From Phycisphaeraceae bacterium (GTDB lineage: Bacteria; Planctomycetota; Phycisphaerae; Phycisphaerales; Zrk34): a stretch of 64,000 nucleotides of DNA. Shown piece by piece: positions 35,644 to 44,794 of the stretch (position 1 is its first letter; the number at the start of each line of letters is the position of its first letter). The notes beneath the pieces are model-generated. The model saw only the letters and a program-made list of their open reading frames with translations. It had not been told where the DNA came from and did not search any database. The position numbers and the translations under genes are program-made. Location of the stretch: assembly GCA_028282805.1 (NCBI GenBank), contig JANQHD010000023.1, positions 248,001 to 312,000 on the forward strand. Direction: 5' to 3'.

Positions 35644-36246
35644 TCAAACCAGCATCGACGCGCAAAGCAACAGGGTGATCAACACCGCCGCCAACGCGTA
35701 CGCGACCGGCCGAAGCGCCCGGGGCCCATACAGGCCGCGCTGCACCGGGTAGCCGGCCGCCACCACTGCGCCCACGACCACCGCGAAGAGCAACCCGCCG
35801 ACCGGGCCCGGTTCGCCGAACGCCCGGGTGAAATCGTTGACGTCGCCCATCAGCCAACTCGCCCAGTGGTTGAAGATATCGCCCCACGGCACGACATACC
35901 CCCACACCATCGCGGTCGCGCCCAACCACATGGGCCAACGCCCGCGCGCCATCGCGCTCAGCGCCGCCGTGGCGAGCATGCAACCCAGCCACATCACGTA
36001 AGGCGCCACGCTCACCGCGAACCGAGAGAACGGCTGGCCGGCGTCGAACGTGTATCGCACCCGGCCCCAGTGCGTCGCGCTCGGCAACACGCGGAACTCG
36101 ATCACCTCGCCGCCCTGCACCACAACCGCCAGCGCGTGGGCCGACTCGTGCAACAACGTCACCCCCACCACCATCGGCACCGCCGCGATCAGGTGTGGCC
36201 AATGCGGCTTGAGAAACGCCCACAGCTCACGCAAGGTCGTTTTCAT
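35644..36246 (-). CDS. M50-like membrane metalloprotease homologue
   Basis: This 200-residue protein has a zinc motif HESAH (HExxH, residues 33-37) in a membrane helix, and about six membrane segments. It resembles the M50B-like (site-2 protease-type) small members. A second-motif candidate is the Asp in DIFNHWASW (about residue 125). There is no PDZ domain. Its substrate is unknown. TATCAT lies 8 bases before the ATG, with no Shine-Dalgarno site, so a leaderless mRNA is inferred. It is divergent from the gene at 36330. Confidence 0.75.
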   Translation of the reverse strand: MKTTLRELWAFLKPHWPHLIAAVPMVVGVTLLHESAHALAVVVQGGEVIEFRVLPSATHWGRVRYTFDAGQPFSRFAVSVAPYVMWLGCMLATAALSAMARGRWPMWLGATAMVWGYVVPWGDIFNHWASWLMGDVNDFTRAFGEPGPVGGLLFAVVVGAVVAAGYPVQRGLYGPRALRPVAYALAAVLITLLLCASMLV

Positions 36247-36254
36247 CTGCGTGG

Positions 36255-36260
36255 ATGATA
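36255..36260 (-). promoter_or_regulatory. -10 element TATCAT, 8 nt before the M50-like gene
   Basis: TATCAT on the minus strand, eight bases before the ATG at 36246; no ribosome binding site between. Confidence 0.5.
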
Positions 36261-36329
36261 ACGCCTCAAACTCGCCCGGGCCCGATGTGCCGACCTAACA
36301 TGCCAACAGCACACACGCGGAGGCCGCAC

Positions 36330-37337
36330 ATGTCACGCACACTGTTTATCATCGCCCTGCTCGCTTTGGGCGCAGCCGGTTCGTGGCTTTGGGCCCGCAG
36401 CGTCGCGCCCAACTGGACCGGCCCCGACTACGGGCCGGCGTTCGGCCAACACTGGTACGACGGCAACGCCGAGCTCGCCGGCTACACACTGACCTACCCG
36501 CGCTACGGCCAACTGCGGCGGGGCACCGCGGTGGCCATCTTCGTCAGCGAGAGCCAACAGGAATCGACGCGCATCAAGCCCGAACGGCCCGTCACCGATT
36601 CGTTCGGCGTCGTCAAGCTCAACCTCATGCTCGATTTTCCGACCGGCCTGTACGACTACCACCTGATGACCAGCGCGTTCGTCGCCACGCAACCGCGCCA
36701 CGGCCGGCCCGCCGGGGCGCCGACGAAGCTGTCGTTCAGCGCGCAAGAGTGGTGCGGCCACGCCTACCACCAAACCCTGTTCGACAAAGACCAGGCCCGC
36801 TACACGTCGCACAGCTACTTCGAGGGCGAGGCCGACCAGGACCTCAAGCTGCAATACCCCGCCGGTGGTTTCGCAGAGGACGCGCTGCTGCTGTGGGCGC
36901 GCGGCTTGGCCGGGCCGAGGCTCGAGGCGGGCGGGTCGATCGACGTGCCGCTGCTGCGCGAGTCGGCATACGCGCGATTGCGCCATGTGCCGCTCGCGTG
37001 GGATGCGGCGCACCTGGCTCGTTCGAAGACCACCGAGACCGTTGACGTGCCCGTGGGCGCGTTTGTCGTCGACGTGTACACCGCCACGGTGCGCAGCGCG
37101 CCGACGCAGCGCACCTACCCGGTCGGCGGGCGCGCCGTGCCCGAACAAACGCGCACGTGGACGTTTTACGTCGAGGCCGCGCCGCCGCACCGCGTCGTCA
37201 AGTGGCAGCGCAGCGACGGGATCAAGGCCGAACTGCTCGGCGCGAAGCGGTTGCCGTACTGGTCGCTCAACGCCAACGGCCGCGAGGCGCTGCTGAAAGA
37301 GATCGGCCTGCAACCGCGCCCGGCGCGCACGCCTTAA
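36330..37337 (+). CDS. secreted protein of an uncharacterised family (often misnamed Maf)
   Basis: The 335-residue product has an N-terminal signal anchor ([17 protein letters not shown]). The blocks [37 protein letters not shown] and [10 protein letters not shown] match, from memory, a family of secreted proteins common in Bacteroidetes and other bacteria that is sometimes labelled 'septum formation inhibitor Maf' without reason. No enzyme residues are certain, but the Cys-Gly-His is strongly conserved. GGAGG 7 bases upstream fixes the start. It is divergent from the M50-like gene. Confidence 0.6.
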   Translation: MSRTLFIIALLALGAAGSWLWARSVAPNWTGPDYGPAFGQHWYDGNAELAGYTLTYPRYGQLRRGTAVAIFVSESQQESTRIKPERPVTDSFGVVKLNLMLDFPTGLYDYHLMTSAFVATQPRHGRPAGAPTKLSFSAQEWCGHAYHQTLFDKDQARYTSHSYFEGEADQDLKLQYPAGGFAEDALLLWARGLAGPRLEAGGSIDVPLLRESAYARLRHVPLAWDAAHLARSKTTETVDVPVGAFVVDVYTATVRSAPTQRTYPVGGRAVPEQTRTWTFYVEAAPPHRVVKWQRSDGIKAELLGAKRLPYWSLNANGREALLKEIGLQPRPARTP

Positions 37338-37344
37338 AGCGCGT

Positions 37345-37350
37345 TACCAT
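37345..37350 (+). promoter_or_regulatory. -10-like TACCAT, 7 nt before the RF-like gene
   Basis: TACCAT is followed by GTCGCCC and then ATG 37358. It includes the upstream in-frame ATG (37349), which favours the later start and a leaderless mRNA. Confidence 0.4.
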
Positions 37351-37357
37351 GTCGCCC

Positions 37358-37858
37358 ATGCACCCCGCGGCGCTCGAACCCGACGAACTGCTCAAGCGTT
37401 GCACCGTCAAACGCGGCCGGGCGTCGGGCCCCGGCGGCCAACACCGCAACAAGGTCGAGACCGCCGTGTCGATCACGCACACGCCGACCGGCATCGAGGG
37501 CTACGCCGCCGAACGCCGCAGCCAGGAAGCCAACCGCAAGACGGCGCTGTTCCGCCTGCGCCTCAAGCTCGCGATCGAACACCGCGAAGACCTGCCGCGC
37601 TTCTACCGGCCGAGCGCCTTGTGGCGGAGCCGCTGTCGCGACGGCAAAGTGGCTGTGAACGAATCACATATCGACTTCCCCGCCGTGCTCGCCGAGGCGC
37701 TCGACGTGATGGCAGACGAGAAATACCACCCCGCCGACGCGGCGCAGACGCTCGGCTGCACCACGTCGCAACTCGTTAAGCTGCTAAAAAAAGAACCCGC
37801 CGCTTTACAGAAAGTCAACCAAGCCCGCGCCGAACACGGCGACGGGCCGTTGCGCTGA
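37358..37858 (+). CDS. release-factor-like protein with a GGQ domain
   Basis: This 166-residue protein has the class I release factor catalytic block [15 protein letters not shown] (residues about 24-38), with the GGQ that triggers peptidyl-tRNA hydrolysis. It has no codon-recognition domain. This is like ArfB (YaeJ) and mitochondrial ICT1, which rescue stalled ribosomes, but the usual basic C-terminal tail is replaced by a short helical domain ([28 protein letters not shown]). The family is common in planctomycetes. Its 3' end overlaps the convergent sulfatase gene by 44 bases. Confidence 0.82.
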   Translation: MHPAALEPDELLKRCTVKRGRASGPGGQHRNKVETAVSITHTPTGIEGYAAERRSQEANRKTALFRLRLKLAIEHREDLPRFYRPSALWRSRCRDGKVAVNESHIDFPAVLAEALDVMADEKYHPADAAQTLGCTTSQLVKLLKKEPAALQKVNQARAEHGDGPLR

Positions 37859-40328
37859 AACCGATCAACAGCAGCGCCAGGCTACTCGGCTCGGGCACCT
37901 GTGGGCTGAAGACCGGCGGGTCGGGCGGATCGGGCGGCGCGGCGTTGAAGTCGAACCCGAAGTGGGTGCCGAGCAGGTTCAGGTCGGCCAGCGTGATGGC
38001 GCCGTCGCCGTTGAAGTCGCTCTGGGCCCAGCCGCCGGCCTGCCCGAAGTGCGTGCCCAGCACGTTCAGGTCCGCCAGCGACACCTTCTGGTCGAGGTTG
38101 GCGTCGCCGAACTCGGTGTCGAAGATGTCGTGCACGAGGATCTCGGTGTCGACGTCGTCGACGTCGCCATCGAGGTCGAGGTCGTTGAACAGGTCGCGCG
38201 ACCCGGCCGGCAGCAGCAGGTCACCGAACAGCCGGTCGATGTCGTCGGCGTCGGAAAGGCCGTCGCGGTTGAGGTCGCCCCACTCGGTCACCAGCAGCAC
38301 GACGTCGTCGAGGAACGCCTGCCCGCCGCCGCCGTTGGTGAACTTCAGCGACAGCGGGTCGCCGAGGTCGTTGCGGACGTTGGCCTGCGAGACGGGGTTG
38401 AGATTCAGGTCGAGCATGAGCAGCTCGCGGGTCCACTCGCCCTCCGCGAGCTGGCCGATGTCGTAGGTGGTGGTGAAGTAGACGGCGCCGGACTGGCCGA
38501 CGATCTGGATGAGCATGTTCGAGCCGCCCTGGCCGTTGCGTCGGCCCATCGACAGCTCGACGGACCAGATGCGCTCGAGGTCGTCGAGGTGGAACGCCAT
38601 GTTGGACCCGTCGTCGTTCTGGAGCGCCTGGCTGAGGGTGCCGGTCGAGCCGGAGGTGTTCATGCCGCCGACCTGCTCGCCGGTCCAGTCCTCGTTGGGC
38701 AGGAACATGTTGGTGCCGTTGGCTAAGTCGGTGTTGGCCACGTCGTGGATGAACCCGCCGGCCCAGTCGGTGATGCCGCCGTTCTGAAACTTGCCCTGGT
38801 TGGGGTCGGTCGGCACGAGGGCGGGGTCTTCGAACGAGGCGTTGGAGATCGGCGCGAGGGTCAGCACGCCGGGGCGGATGGCGTTGGGCGTGATCTGGCC
38901 GGAGTGGCCGGTCTCGAACTGCGTGCGGGCGTCGGTGTGTTCGGCGTCCATGATCGCCTGCATCTGCGCGACGATCGCGGGGTTGGCCGCGGCGACGTTG
39001 TCCGACTCGTCCGGGTCGGTCGACAGGTCGAACAGCTGGATCGCGGCGCTGGGCCCGTTCATCACGGCCTTCCAGTCGCCCATGCGGACCGCCCGCCGGA
39101 GGTTGTTTGACTCGATGCCGCCGCCGAAGTTGAAGGTCGTGTCCTCGAAGTACAGGTGGTTGTGAATTTCTGTGTGGTCGCCGGTGAACGACGGCACGAG
39201 CGAGCGGCCGTCGATGTTGCTCGGCGTCAGGTGGTCCGTGCCCGCCAGCTCGGTCAGCGTCGGCAGGAAGTCGGGGAAGTAGGTCTGCACGTCGGACGTG
39301 CTGCCGGGCGCGATCGTCCCGGCCCACGACGCGATCAGCGGCACGCGCAGCCCGCCCTCCCACAGCGTCCCCTTCTGCCCGCGCAGCCCGGGGTTGCGGT
39401 CGTACTGCACGCTGTTCGTCGACCCGCCGTTGTCCGACATGAACAGGATCAGCGTGTTGTCCGCGATCGAGTCGCTGGTGTTGCCGTCGCCGTTGGGGTC
39501 GTTGACCAAGTCCACGATCCGCCCGACCTCGCGGTCGATCATCGACATGAACGTCGCCTGGATCTTCGTGGACGTGTTCCACCCCGGCACGTTGGCGTAC
39601 TGCTGATACAGCGGCTCGTCGGCGGGGATCTCGTTGTCCTTGTGCGGCGGGGTCCAGGGCCCGTAGGCGAAGAACGGCTCGCCGGTCTGCGCCTGGGTGC
39701 TGATGAAGTCGCGCATCCGCTCGGTGTAAAGGTTGAACGTGTGCGTGTGCTGCGGGTCGACGAGCTTGCTGGCCGGCACGGACACGCCGTTGTTCTCGGG
39801 CAGGTCGACCTGCACGCCGGTGTCGAAGATCCGGTTGGTGTAGTGGTCGTGGGCGTGGACCTGGTGGTAGTAGCCGACGAACTCGTCGAAGCCCTGCCGC
39901 TCGGCGGCGCCGGTCGTGCCGACGTTGCCGTTGCCCCACTTGCCGTACCCGCCGGTGGTGTACCCGGCCTTCTGCAACAGCTCGGGCATGGTGCGGACGT
40001 TGTCGAAGATGTGCGTGCCGCCGCCGTTGGCGCGGAGCGTGGCGTGGCCGAGGTGGTAGCCGGACATCAGCGCGCTGCGCGCCGGGGCGCAGACCGGGGC
40101 GCCGGAGTAGGCCCGGTTGTACTTCATGCCGCTCGCCGCCAGCGCGTCGATGTTCGGCGTGCTCACCGGCGAGCCGGCGTGAAACGACGTGAAGTCGCCC
40201 GGCCCCGCGTCGTCGACGATGATCATGATGATATTCGGCTTCGTGCCCGCCTGGCCCGCGGCCTGCGAAATGAAAGCCGCGAACGCGCAGAACGCGATGA
40301 CAACGCTAAGTCGCCTGGGATGGTGCAT
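37815..40328 (-). CDS. secreted sulfatase with dockerin-like repeats and a PEP-CTERM tail
   Basis: The 837-residue product has a signal peptide ([18 protein letters not shown]), then a type I sulfatase domain: [13 protein letters not shown] (metal Asp pair), and [15 protein letters not shown], whose Cys is the formylglycine precursor (C-x-A-x-R). Residues about 480-670 are a beta-sandwich-like region. Residues about 670-790 hold calcium-binding dockerin-like repeats ([57 protein letters not shown]). [14 protein letters not shown] and an Arg-rich end form the PEP-CTERM signal. It would remove sulfate from polysaccharides at the cell surface. The start at 40328 follows the signal-peptide pattern; an ATG at 40361 is possible. 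Confidence 0.92.
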   Translation of the reverse strand: MHHPRRLSVVIAFCAFAAFISQAAGQAGTKPNIIMIIVDDAGPGDFTSFHAGSPVSTPNIDALAASGMKYNRAYSGAPVCAPARSALMSGYHLGHATLRANGGGTHIFDNVRTMPELLQKAGYTTGGYGKWGNGNVGTTGAAERQGFDEFVGYYHQVHAHDHYTNRIFDTGVQVDLPENNGVSVPASKLVDPQHTHTFNLYTERMRDFISTQAQTGEPFFAYGPWTPPHKDNEIPADEPLYQQYANVPGWNTSTKIQATFMSMIDREVGRIVDLVNDPNGDGNTSDSIADNTLILFMSDNGGSTNSVQYDRNPGLRGQKGTLWEGGLRVPLIASWAGTIAPGSTSDVQTYFPDFLPTLTELAGTDHLTPSNIDGRSLVPSFTGDHTEIHNHLYFEDTTFNFGGGIESNNLRRAVRMGDWKAVMNGPSAAIQLFDLSTDPDESDNVAAANPAIVAQMQAIMDAEHTDARTQFETGHSGQITPNAIRPGVLTLAPISNASFEDPALVPTDPNQGKFQNGGITDWAGGFIHDVANTDLANGTNMFLPNEDWTGEQVGGMNTSGSTGTLSQALQNDDGSNMAFHLDDLERIWSVELSMGRRNGQGGSNMLIQIVGQSGAVYFTTTYDIGQLAEGEWTRELLMLDLNLNPVSQANVRNDLGDPLSLKFTNGGGGQAFLDDVVLLVTEWGDLNRDGLSDADDIDRLFGDLLLPAGSRDLFNDLDLDGDVDDVDTEILVHDIFDTEFGDANLDQKVSLADLNVLGTHFGQAGGWAQSDFNGDGAITLADLNLLGTHFGFDFNAAPPDPPDPPVFSPQVPEPSSLALLLIGFSATARRRVRRGLG

Positions 40329-40460
40329 GTCAACCTCGATTGTGACGGGTGTGATGCGCATCTCGCCCGGAAGATGACGTACTTCATCCTGGAATCATGC
40401 CACACCGCCGGTGTTTTGCCGCGCCCAATAACTTGTTTTTTGCGCAAAAACGCCCCCCAC

Positions 40461-40489
40461 GCCGGACCGTAGCGCAGCGCAGGTCCGGA
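40461..40489. repeat. short dispersed hairpin repeat, family B, copy 1
   Basis: CCGGACC (40462-40468) pairs with GGTCCGG (40482-40488) around a conserved centre with GCGCAGCGCA. A similar element occurs at 62647-62675. Confidence 0.55.
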
Positions 40490-40520
40490 TTCCCCCCTCT
40501 CACCAACTCCAAATCGGGCC

Positions 40521-42065
40521 TCACTCCCCGATCATCTGCTCCAGGAACGTCTCCACCTGGTCCAGCGCCAGCCGGTGCTGCTGGGCGGTGTCGCGGTCGC
40601 GCACCGTCACGGCCTGATCGGTCGCCGTGTCGCCGTCGACGGTGAAGCAGAACGGCGTGCCCGCCTCGTCCATGCGCGCATAACGCTTGCCGATCGACTG
40701 CTTCGCATCGTACTGGCAGGTGAACTTCTGCCGCAGGTCCATGTACAGTTCCTGCGCGATTCCGGGCATGCCCTCCTTGTTGACCAGGGGGAAGATGCCC
40801 GCCTTGATCGGCGCGAACTTGGGCTTGAGCTTGAGCATCTCCTTGGCGCCGCTGCGCTCGGGCGTGGGGGTGTACGCCTCGCAGAGCATCACGATCACCG
40901 CGCGCGTCAGGCCGCTGGCCGGCTCGATGACGTTCGGCACGTAGCGGTCGTTGTTGCGGGCCTGGTCGACGTACTCCATCTTCTGGCCCGAGTGCTCCTG
41001 GTGCTGGGTCAGGTCGAAGCAGCCGCGGTGCGCCACACCCTCCAGCTCGCCGAAGCCCGGGGCGGTGAACGGGTACATGTACTCCACGTCGACGCACATC
41101 TTCGAGTAGTGCGCCAGCTCGTCGGCGTCGTGGTCGCGGAAGCGCAGGTTGGCCGGGTCGATGCCCAGGCTCAACCACCATTTCATCCGCTCTTCCTTCC
41201 AGAACTCGTACCACTGCGGCGCCTCGCCGGGGGCGCAGAACCACTCCATCTCCATCTGCTCGAACTCGCGCGAGCGGAAGATGAAGTTCCGTGGGGTGAC
41301 CTCGTTGCGGAACGACTTGCCGATCTGCGCGATGCCGAACGGCACCTTGACCCGCATCGTGTCCAGCACGTTCTTGTAGTTCAAAAAGATGCCCTGCGCC
41401 GTCTCCGGGCGGAGGTACGCTTTATCGTCGTCCGTCGCGGTCGCACCCACGTAGGTCTCGAACATCAGGTTGAACTCGCGCGGCTCGGTGAGCGTGCCCG
41501 CCTTCTTGGTATCGGGTCCTACGATGCGGTGGAACTCATCAGTTGAGATTTGCACTAGAGATGTAACGTGCAGGTCAGGTGAGGGAAGGTCAACCTTATA
41601 TTGTTTAGAAAGCTTCTTTGCGGCATTCGCTTCGCTGTCTTTATCTCCGCCAATGTATGCGTACATATGGCCAGCAGGGCCTTCATCTTTATGCCGCAAG
41701 ACATACAGATGATCCGCACGGTAGCGTTTCTTCGATTCGGTGCAGTCGACCATCGGGTCGTTGAACCCGCCGACGTGGCCGGAGGCGACCCAGGCCTTGG
41801 GGTTCTGGATGATCGACGAGTCGAGGCCGACGATGGACAACGGTTCGCCGTCGGGGCCGAGGGGGGGGCATTCGACGGTGCACTTCCACCACCAGTCGCG
41901 GATGTTGTTTTTGAGGGCGGTGCCGAGGGGGCCGTAGTCCCAGAACCCGTTGATGCCGCCGTAGATCTCGGAGGCGGGGTAGACGAAGCCGCGCCGCTTG
42001 CAGAGGGCGACGATGTCCTCCATGTTCTTCTGGGCGGGGGGGATGGAGACGGTCTCGGTGGTCAT
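40521..42065 (-). CDS. glyS: glycyl-tRNA synthetase (single-chain type)
   Basis: The 514-residue product is the homodimeric, archaeal/eukaryotic-like GlyRS (class II), not the alpha2-beta2 GlyQ/GlyS enzyme. Landmarks are SGHVGGFNDPMVDC, the motif 2 region FRNEVTPRNFIFRSREFEQME, and motif 3 EPASGLTRAVIVMLCEAY. The anticodon-binding domain follows (KFAPIKAGIFPLVNKEG). GAGG lies before the ATG at 42065; an upstream ATG at 42092 lacks support. Residues about 107-182 are encoded by a low-GC patch (41521-41745, about 48 percent), unlike the 67 percent around it. That patch is insertion I between motifs 1 and 2. Confidence 0.95.
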   Translation of the reverse strand: MTTETVSIPPAQKNMEDIVALCKRRGFVYPASEIYGGINGFWDYGPLGTALKNNIRDWWWKCTVECPPLGPDGEPLSIVGLDSSIIQNPKAWVASGHVGGFNDPMVDCTESKKRYRADHLYVLRHKDEGPAGHMYAYIGGDKDSEANAAKKLSKQYKVDLPSPDLHVTSLVQISTDEFHRIVGPDTKKAGTLTEPREFNLMFETYVGATATDDDKAYLRPETAQGIFLNYKNVLDTMRVKVPFGIAQIGKSFRNEVTPRNFIFRSREFEQMEMEWFCAPGEAPQWYEFWKEERMKWWLSLGIDPANLRFRDHDADELAHYSKMCVDVEYMYPFTAPGFGELEGVAHRGCFDLTQHQEHSGQKMEYVDQARNNDRYVPNVIEPASGLTRAVIVMLCEAYTPTPERSGAKEMLKLKPKFAPIKAGIFPLVNKEGMPGIAQELYMDLRQKFTCQYDAKQSIGKRYARMDEAGTPFCFTVDGDTATDQAVTVRDRDTAQQHRLALDQVETFLEQMIGE

Positions 42066-42207
42066 GGCGGTACCTCGCTGCCTTTGGCGCACGCCGGGCG
42101 ACGCTTGGCCTGTCGCCGCCCCGCGGGGTGCGGTGGATCGGGCATGCTAGGCCAAGGGTGAGAGGCGCTCAACCATAGTAACCGGCTGCTGTCGTACGCC
42201 CTGTCGA

Positions 42208-43002
42208 TCAGCAGATCGCGTTAATCCGCCGACGGTTGGCCCGCTTGGCCAGCGCAGCTGCGAGGCTGAGCAATATGAACATCCCCCCGATGCCGAAGAC
42301 TACGATCTCCGCCAGCGGGTGGCTGATCGGCCAGACTGGTTGCCCTGTGATCGCCGCCGCCAGTACGTAGACCAGCGGGTATGTGAGCAGGGCTAGCAAC
42401 CAGCAACCGCTGGCAAACGCAACCCAACCGAGCTCCGCACGATGATTCTTGGCTTGTCTCATCACGTGTTCCGCCAGTGGCAGAGATTCTACGGGCCACT
42501 GACGAATCTGAATCCACAAGCCGATCAGCAGGCCAAACCCCAACGTCGCAAGCAACGCGATCAGCCCTGCCGACACGGACAACGAACCGCGCAGCAACAC
42601 GTACGCCACCAATGTGCCCGATATCAGGACCAAGTACATCCACCCCAATCGTGTGAGCAGTTGGCGCCACAGAACGCGCTTCGATCCGCCATCGTTGACG
42701 ACCACCGGAACCATGTGCGGCTGCGTCACCCGTAACCACAGCCTCCGCGCCAACTCTACAGTCGTTAGTTCGACCTCGTCACCAAACGACTCCGGCTGAG
42801 GAAGCCGCGCCAACGCGCCGTTCACCGCCGCCATGCCCTCGCCATCGCCCAGCGTATCGTGGAACTGGTCAGCGATCTGATTCAGGATCTCGTCGCGATC
42901 GGCTCGGCTGTACCCCAAGCCGATCAACCGAACATCCACCCGTTGCAGGTGCCCCGCGATAGCGAGTTTCTTCAGTTGCACGCTGCCTGTCGTGTCGTTC
43001 AT
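42208..43002 (-). CDS. HAAS-like membrane protein paired with PadR regulator
   Basis: This 264-residue protein has an N-terminal helical domain (about residues 1-80; RLIGLGYSRADRDEILNQIADQFHD) like the HAAS/DUF1700 signalling domain, followed by about four membrane segments (near 118-135, 140-160, 190-215, 228-255). It begins in a 4-base ATGA overlap with the PadR gene, so the two are translationally coupled. HAAS proteins are commonly encoded beside PadR regulators and act together with them. The local GC is slightly below that of the neighbourhood. Confidence 0.75.
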   Translation of the reverse strand: MNDTTGSVQLKKLAIAGHLQRVDVRLIGLGYSRADRDEILNQIADQFHDTLGDGEGMAAVNGALARLPQPESFGDEVELTTVELARRLWLRVTQPHMVPVVVNDGGSKRVLWRQLLTRLGWMYLVLISGTLVAYVLLRGSLSVSAGLIALLATLGFGLLIGLWIQIRQWPVESLPLAEHVMRQAKNHRAELGWVAFASGCWLLALLTYPLVYVLAAAITGQPVWPISHPLAEIVVFGIGGMFILLSLAAALAKRANRRRINAIC

Positions 43003-43337
43003 GTTGTACCTCGTTGCAATATTGAGCCTACGCTCTGTTGTACTTCGTACCAGTGCCGCTCCATTTCCTTCAGTCGATCTACGCCCGAGTCCGTCAGCCG
43101 GTAGTACCGCCGCGGCGGCCCGTTGGGCGAAGGTGCCGAGCGCACGTTGACAAGACCACTGCCCGATAGTCGAGCCAGTAGCGGGTAAACCGTGCTCTCC
43201 GTAATCGCCAGCCCGTCAATCGCGTTCAACCGTTGCAGGATCTCATAGCCATACGCTTCCCGCTCTCGCAGCGCGGCTAGCACACACAGTTCCACCAGCC
43301 CCTTCCGAAGTTGTGAAACCCATTTATGGTTAGACAT
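42999..43337 (-). CDS. PadR-family transcriptional regulator
   Basis: This 112-residue protein is the usual length for a PadR-s1 member. LRKGLVELCVLAALREREAYGYEILQRL and TESTVYPLLARLSGSGLV are the winged-helix and recognition blocks; PRRYYRLTDSGVDRL is the wing and dimer helix. GAGGT lies 8 bases before the ATG. A promoter with an inverted repeat in its spacer lies just upstream, which suggests autorepression. The likely partner is the overlapping HAAS-like gene. Confidence 0.92.
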   Translation of the reverse strand: MSNHKWVSQLRKGLVELCVLAALREREAYGYEILQRLNAIDGLAITESTVYPLLARLSGSGLVNVRSAPSPNGPPRRYYRLTDSGVDRLKEMERHWYEVQQSVGSILQRGTT

Positions 43338-43356
43338 GCAAGCTACCTCGTGATTA

Positions 43357-43386
43357 ACTATAGCCTAATACGATGTAGTATGCCAA
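43357..43386 (-). promoter_or_regulatory. PadR promoter with operator-like inverted repeat
   Basis: TTGGCA (43381-43386) and TATAGT (43357-43362) on the minus strand are 18 bases apart. ATAC-N6-GTAT (43368-43381) lies in the spacer and is a candidate PadR operator. Confidence 0.55.
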
Positions 43387-43444
43387 TGGAAAAATCAGCG
43401 TTATTGGCTCATTACGGGATTATCATTGGTTTACGTAGTGCGAA

Positions 43445-44293
43445 TCACGCCTCGAAGATCGGCTCGGCGTCGATCAGGTCGCCGGCCAGCGACTCGGCCT
43501 GGGCGTCGGTGGTCGGCTCGAAGCGCTGGGCGTACGCCACCGCCGCGCGGAACAGCACCGGGTCGCCCGGCGGCACCGCGGCGCTCACGCCCGCCAGCGA
43601 AAGCGTCCACCGCAACAGCTTCTCGCCCACACCCGGCCGCAGTTCGGGCACGTACCAGCACTTCTCCCGCGTGCGCGCCTCGCCCTCGGCGACCTTGGTG
43701 CGCGCCATGGCCTTGAGCGCCATCACGCCCATGCCGCGCTCGCGTGCCGCGTCGAGCACCGCCGGGCCGAAACAGCCCGCGGTGTACGTCACGTAGTTGA
43801 GCGGGTACAGCACGGTGTCGAAGTGCCCCGAGTCGATCGCCCGCAGCGCCGCCGCCTCGTCGTGCGCGCTGAAGCCGATGAAGCGCACCTTGCCCTGCGC
43901 CTTGGCTTCCAAGAACGTTTCGATCGCGCCGCCCGGACCGAGCGCTGTTTCGACCTCGTCCACGCCCGACAGCGCGTGCATCTGGTAGATGTCGAACCGG
44001 TCCGTGCACAGTTTTGTGAGCGAGTCGTCCAACTCCGCCGCGGCGGCATCGGCGGTGCGCTCCAGCGTCTTGCACGCCAGCACGCACTGATCGCGGTAGG
44101 GCCGCAGCGCCGGGCCCATGCGTTGCTGCGCATCGCCGTACTGCGGCGCGACGTCGAAGTAGGTGACGCCCTGGTCGATCGCCCACGCCACCTCGCGATC
44201 GGCCTCGGCTTGCGGCCGGTCGCACACCACCACGCCGCCCAACCCCACCAGCGACAGCTCCAAACCCGTCCGGCCCAGCGTTCTTTTCTGCAC
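43445..44293 (-). CDS. aldo/keto reductase
   Basis: The start GTG at 44293 is chosen because GGGGAGG precedes it by 8 bases and the product then opens with the AKR N-terminus (QKRTLGRTGLELSLVGLGG). The 282-residue product has the AKR tetrad: Asp in YFDVAPQYG, Tyr in the same block, Lys in VLACKTLERT and His in DIYQMHAL. It would reduce a carbonyl with NADPH; the substrate is unknown. The C-terminal half lacks the ferredoxin-like Cys cluster of the longer AKR-Fe-S proteins. It is divergent from the BlaI gene. Confidence 0.9.
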   Translation of the reverse strand: MQKRTLGRTGLELSLVGLGGVVVCDRPQAEADREVAWAIDQGVTYFDVAPQYGDAQQRMGPALRPYRDQCVLACKTLERTADAAAAELDDSLTKLCTDRFDIYQMHALSGVDEVETALGPGGAIETFLEAKAQGKVRFIGFSAHDEAAALRAIDSGHFDTVLYPLNYVTYTAGCFGPAVLDAARERGMGVMALKAMARTKVAEGEARTREKCWYVPELRPGVGEKLLRWTLSLAGVSAAVPPGDPVLFRAAVAYAQRFEPTTDAQAESLAGDLIDAEPIFEA

Positions 44294-44340
44294 GGCACAC
44301 CTCCCCGGGCATTGTACCAGCGGGGCCCTTAAAAAAGGGC

Positions 44341-44380
44341 TTGACACCCGCCGGCCAATCGGTTAATTTTTTAACGTTAA
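44341..44380 (+). promoter_or_regulatory. promoter and palindromic operator of the BlaI-like gene
   Basis: TTGACA (44341-44346) and TAATTT (44364-44369) are separated by 17 bases. The palindrome TTAACGTTAA (44371-44380) lies just downstream of the -10 box, a place where a bound repressor would block transcription. Confidence 0.65.
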
Positions 44381-44404
44381 TAAATCGATCTGAAAGGGCG
44401 CCCC

Positions 44405-44794
44405 GTGGCCGACACAAACCAGCTCAGCCGCCGTGAAAGACAGATCATGGACATCGTCTATACCCATAGGGCCGTCACCGCCGGCGACGTGCTGGCGGCC
44501 ATGGGCGAGGGCCTCAGCCGCACCACCGTGCGCACGCAGTTGCGGATCCTCGAGGAAAAAGGGTACCTGCGCCACGAACAGGTCGGCCGCGAGTACGTCT
44601 ACCGGCCCACGAAGCGCCGCGCCGCGGTGGGCCGATCGGCGATGAAACGCGTCGTCGACACCTTCTTCGAGGGCTCGCTCGGCCAGGCCGTGGGCAACTA
44701 CCTGTCCGATCCGAAGGCCACGCTCACGCCCGACGAGATCGAACGCCTCAGCCAACTCATCGAACGAGCACGCACGAACGGGGAAACGAAATGA
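44405..44794 (+). CDS. BlaI/MecI-family transcriptional repressor
   Basis: This 129-residue protein has a winged-helix domain: LSRRERQIMDIVYTHRAVTAGDVLAAM, SRTTVRTQLRILEEKGYL (recognition helix) and the wing VGREYVYRPT. A short dimerisation tail follows, as in BlaI/MecI. The start is GTG with GAAAGGG about 8 bases upstream. It overlaps the BlaR-like gene by 4 bases (ATGA). A palindrome near the promoter fits autoregulation. In the family, repression is lifted when the partner protease is activated. Confidence 0.93.
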   Translation: MADTNQLSRRERQIMDIVYTHRAVTAGDVLAAMGEGLSRTTVRTQLRILEEKGYLRHEQVGREYVYRPTKRRAAVGRSAMKRVVDTFFEGSLGQAVGNYLSDPKATLTPDEIERLSQLIERARTNGETK

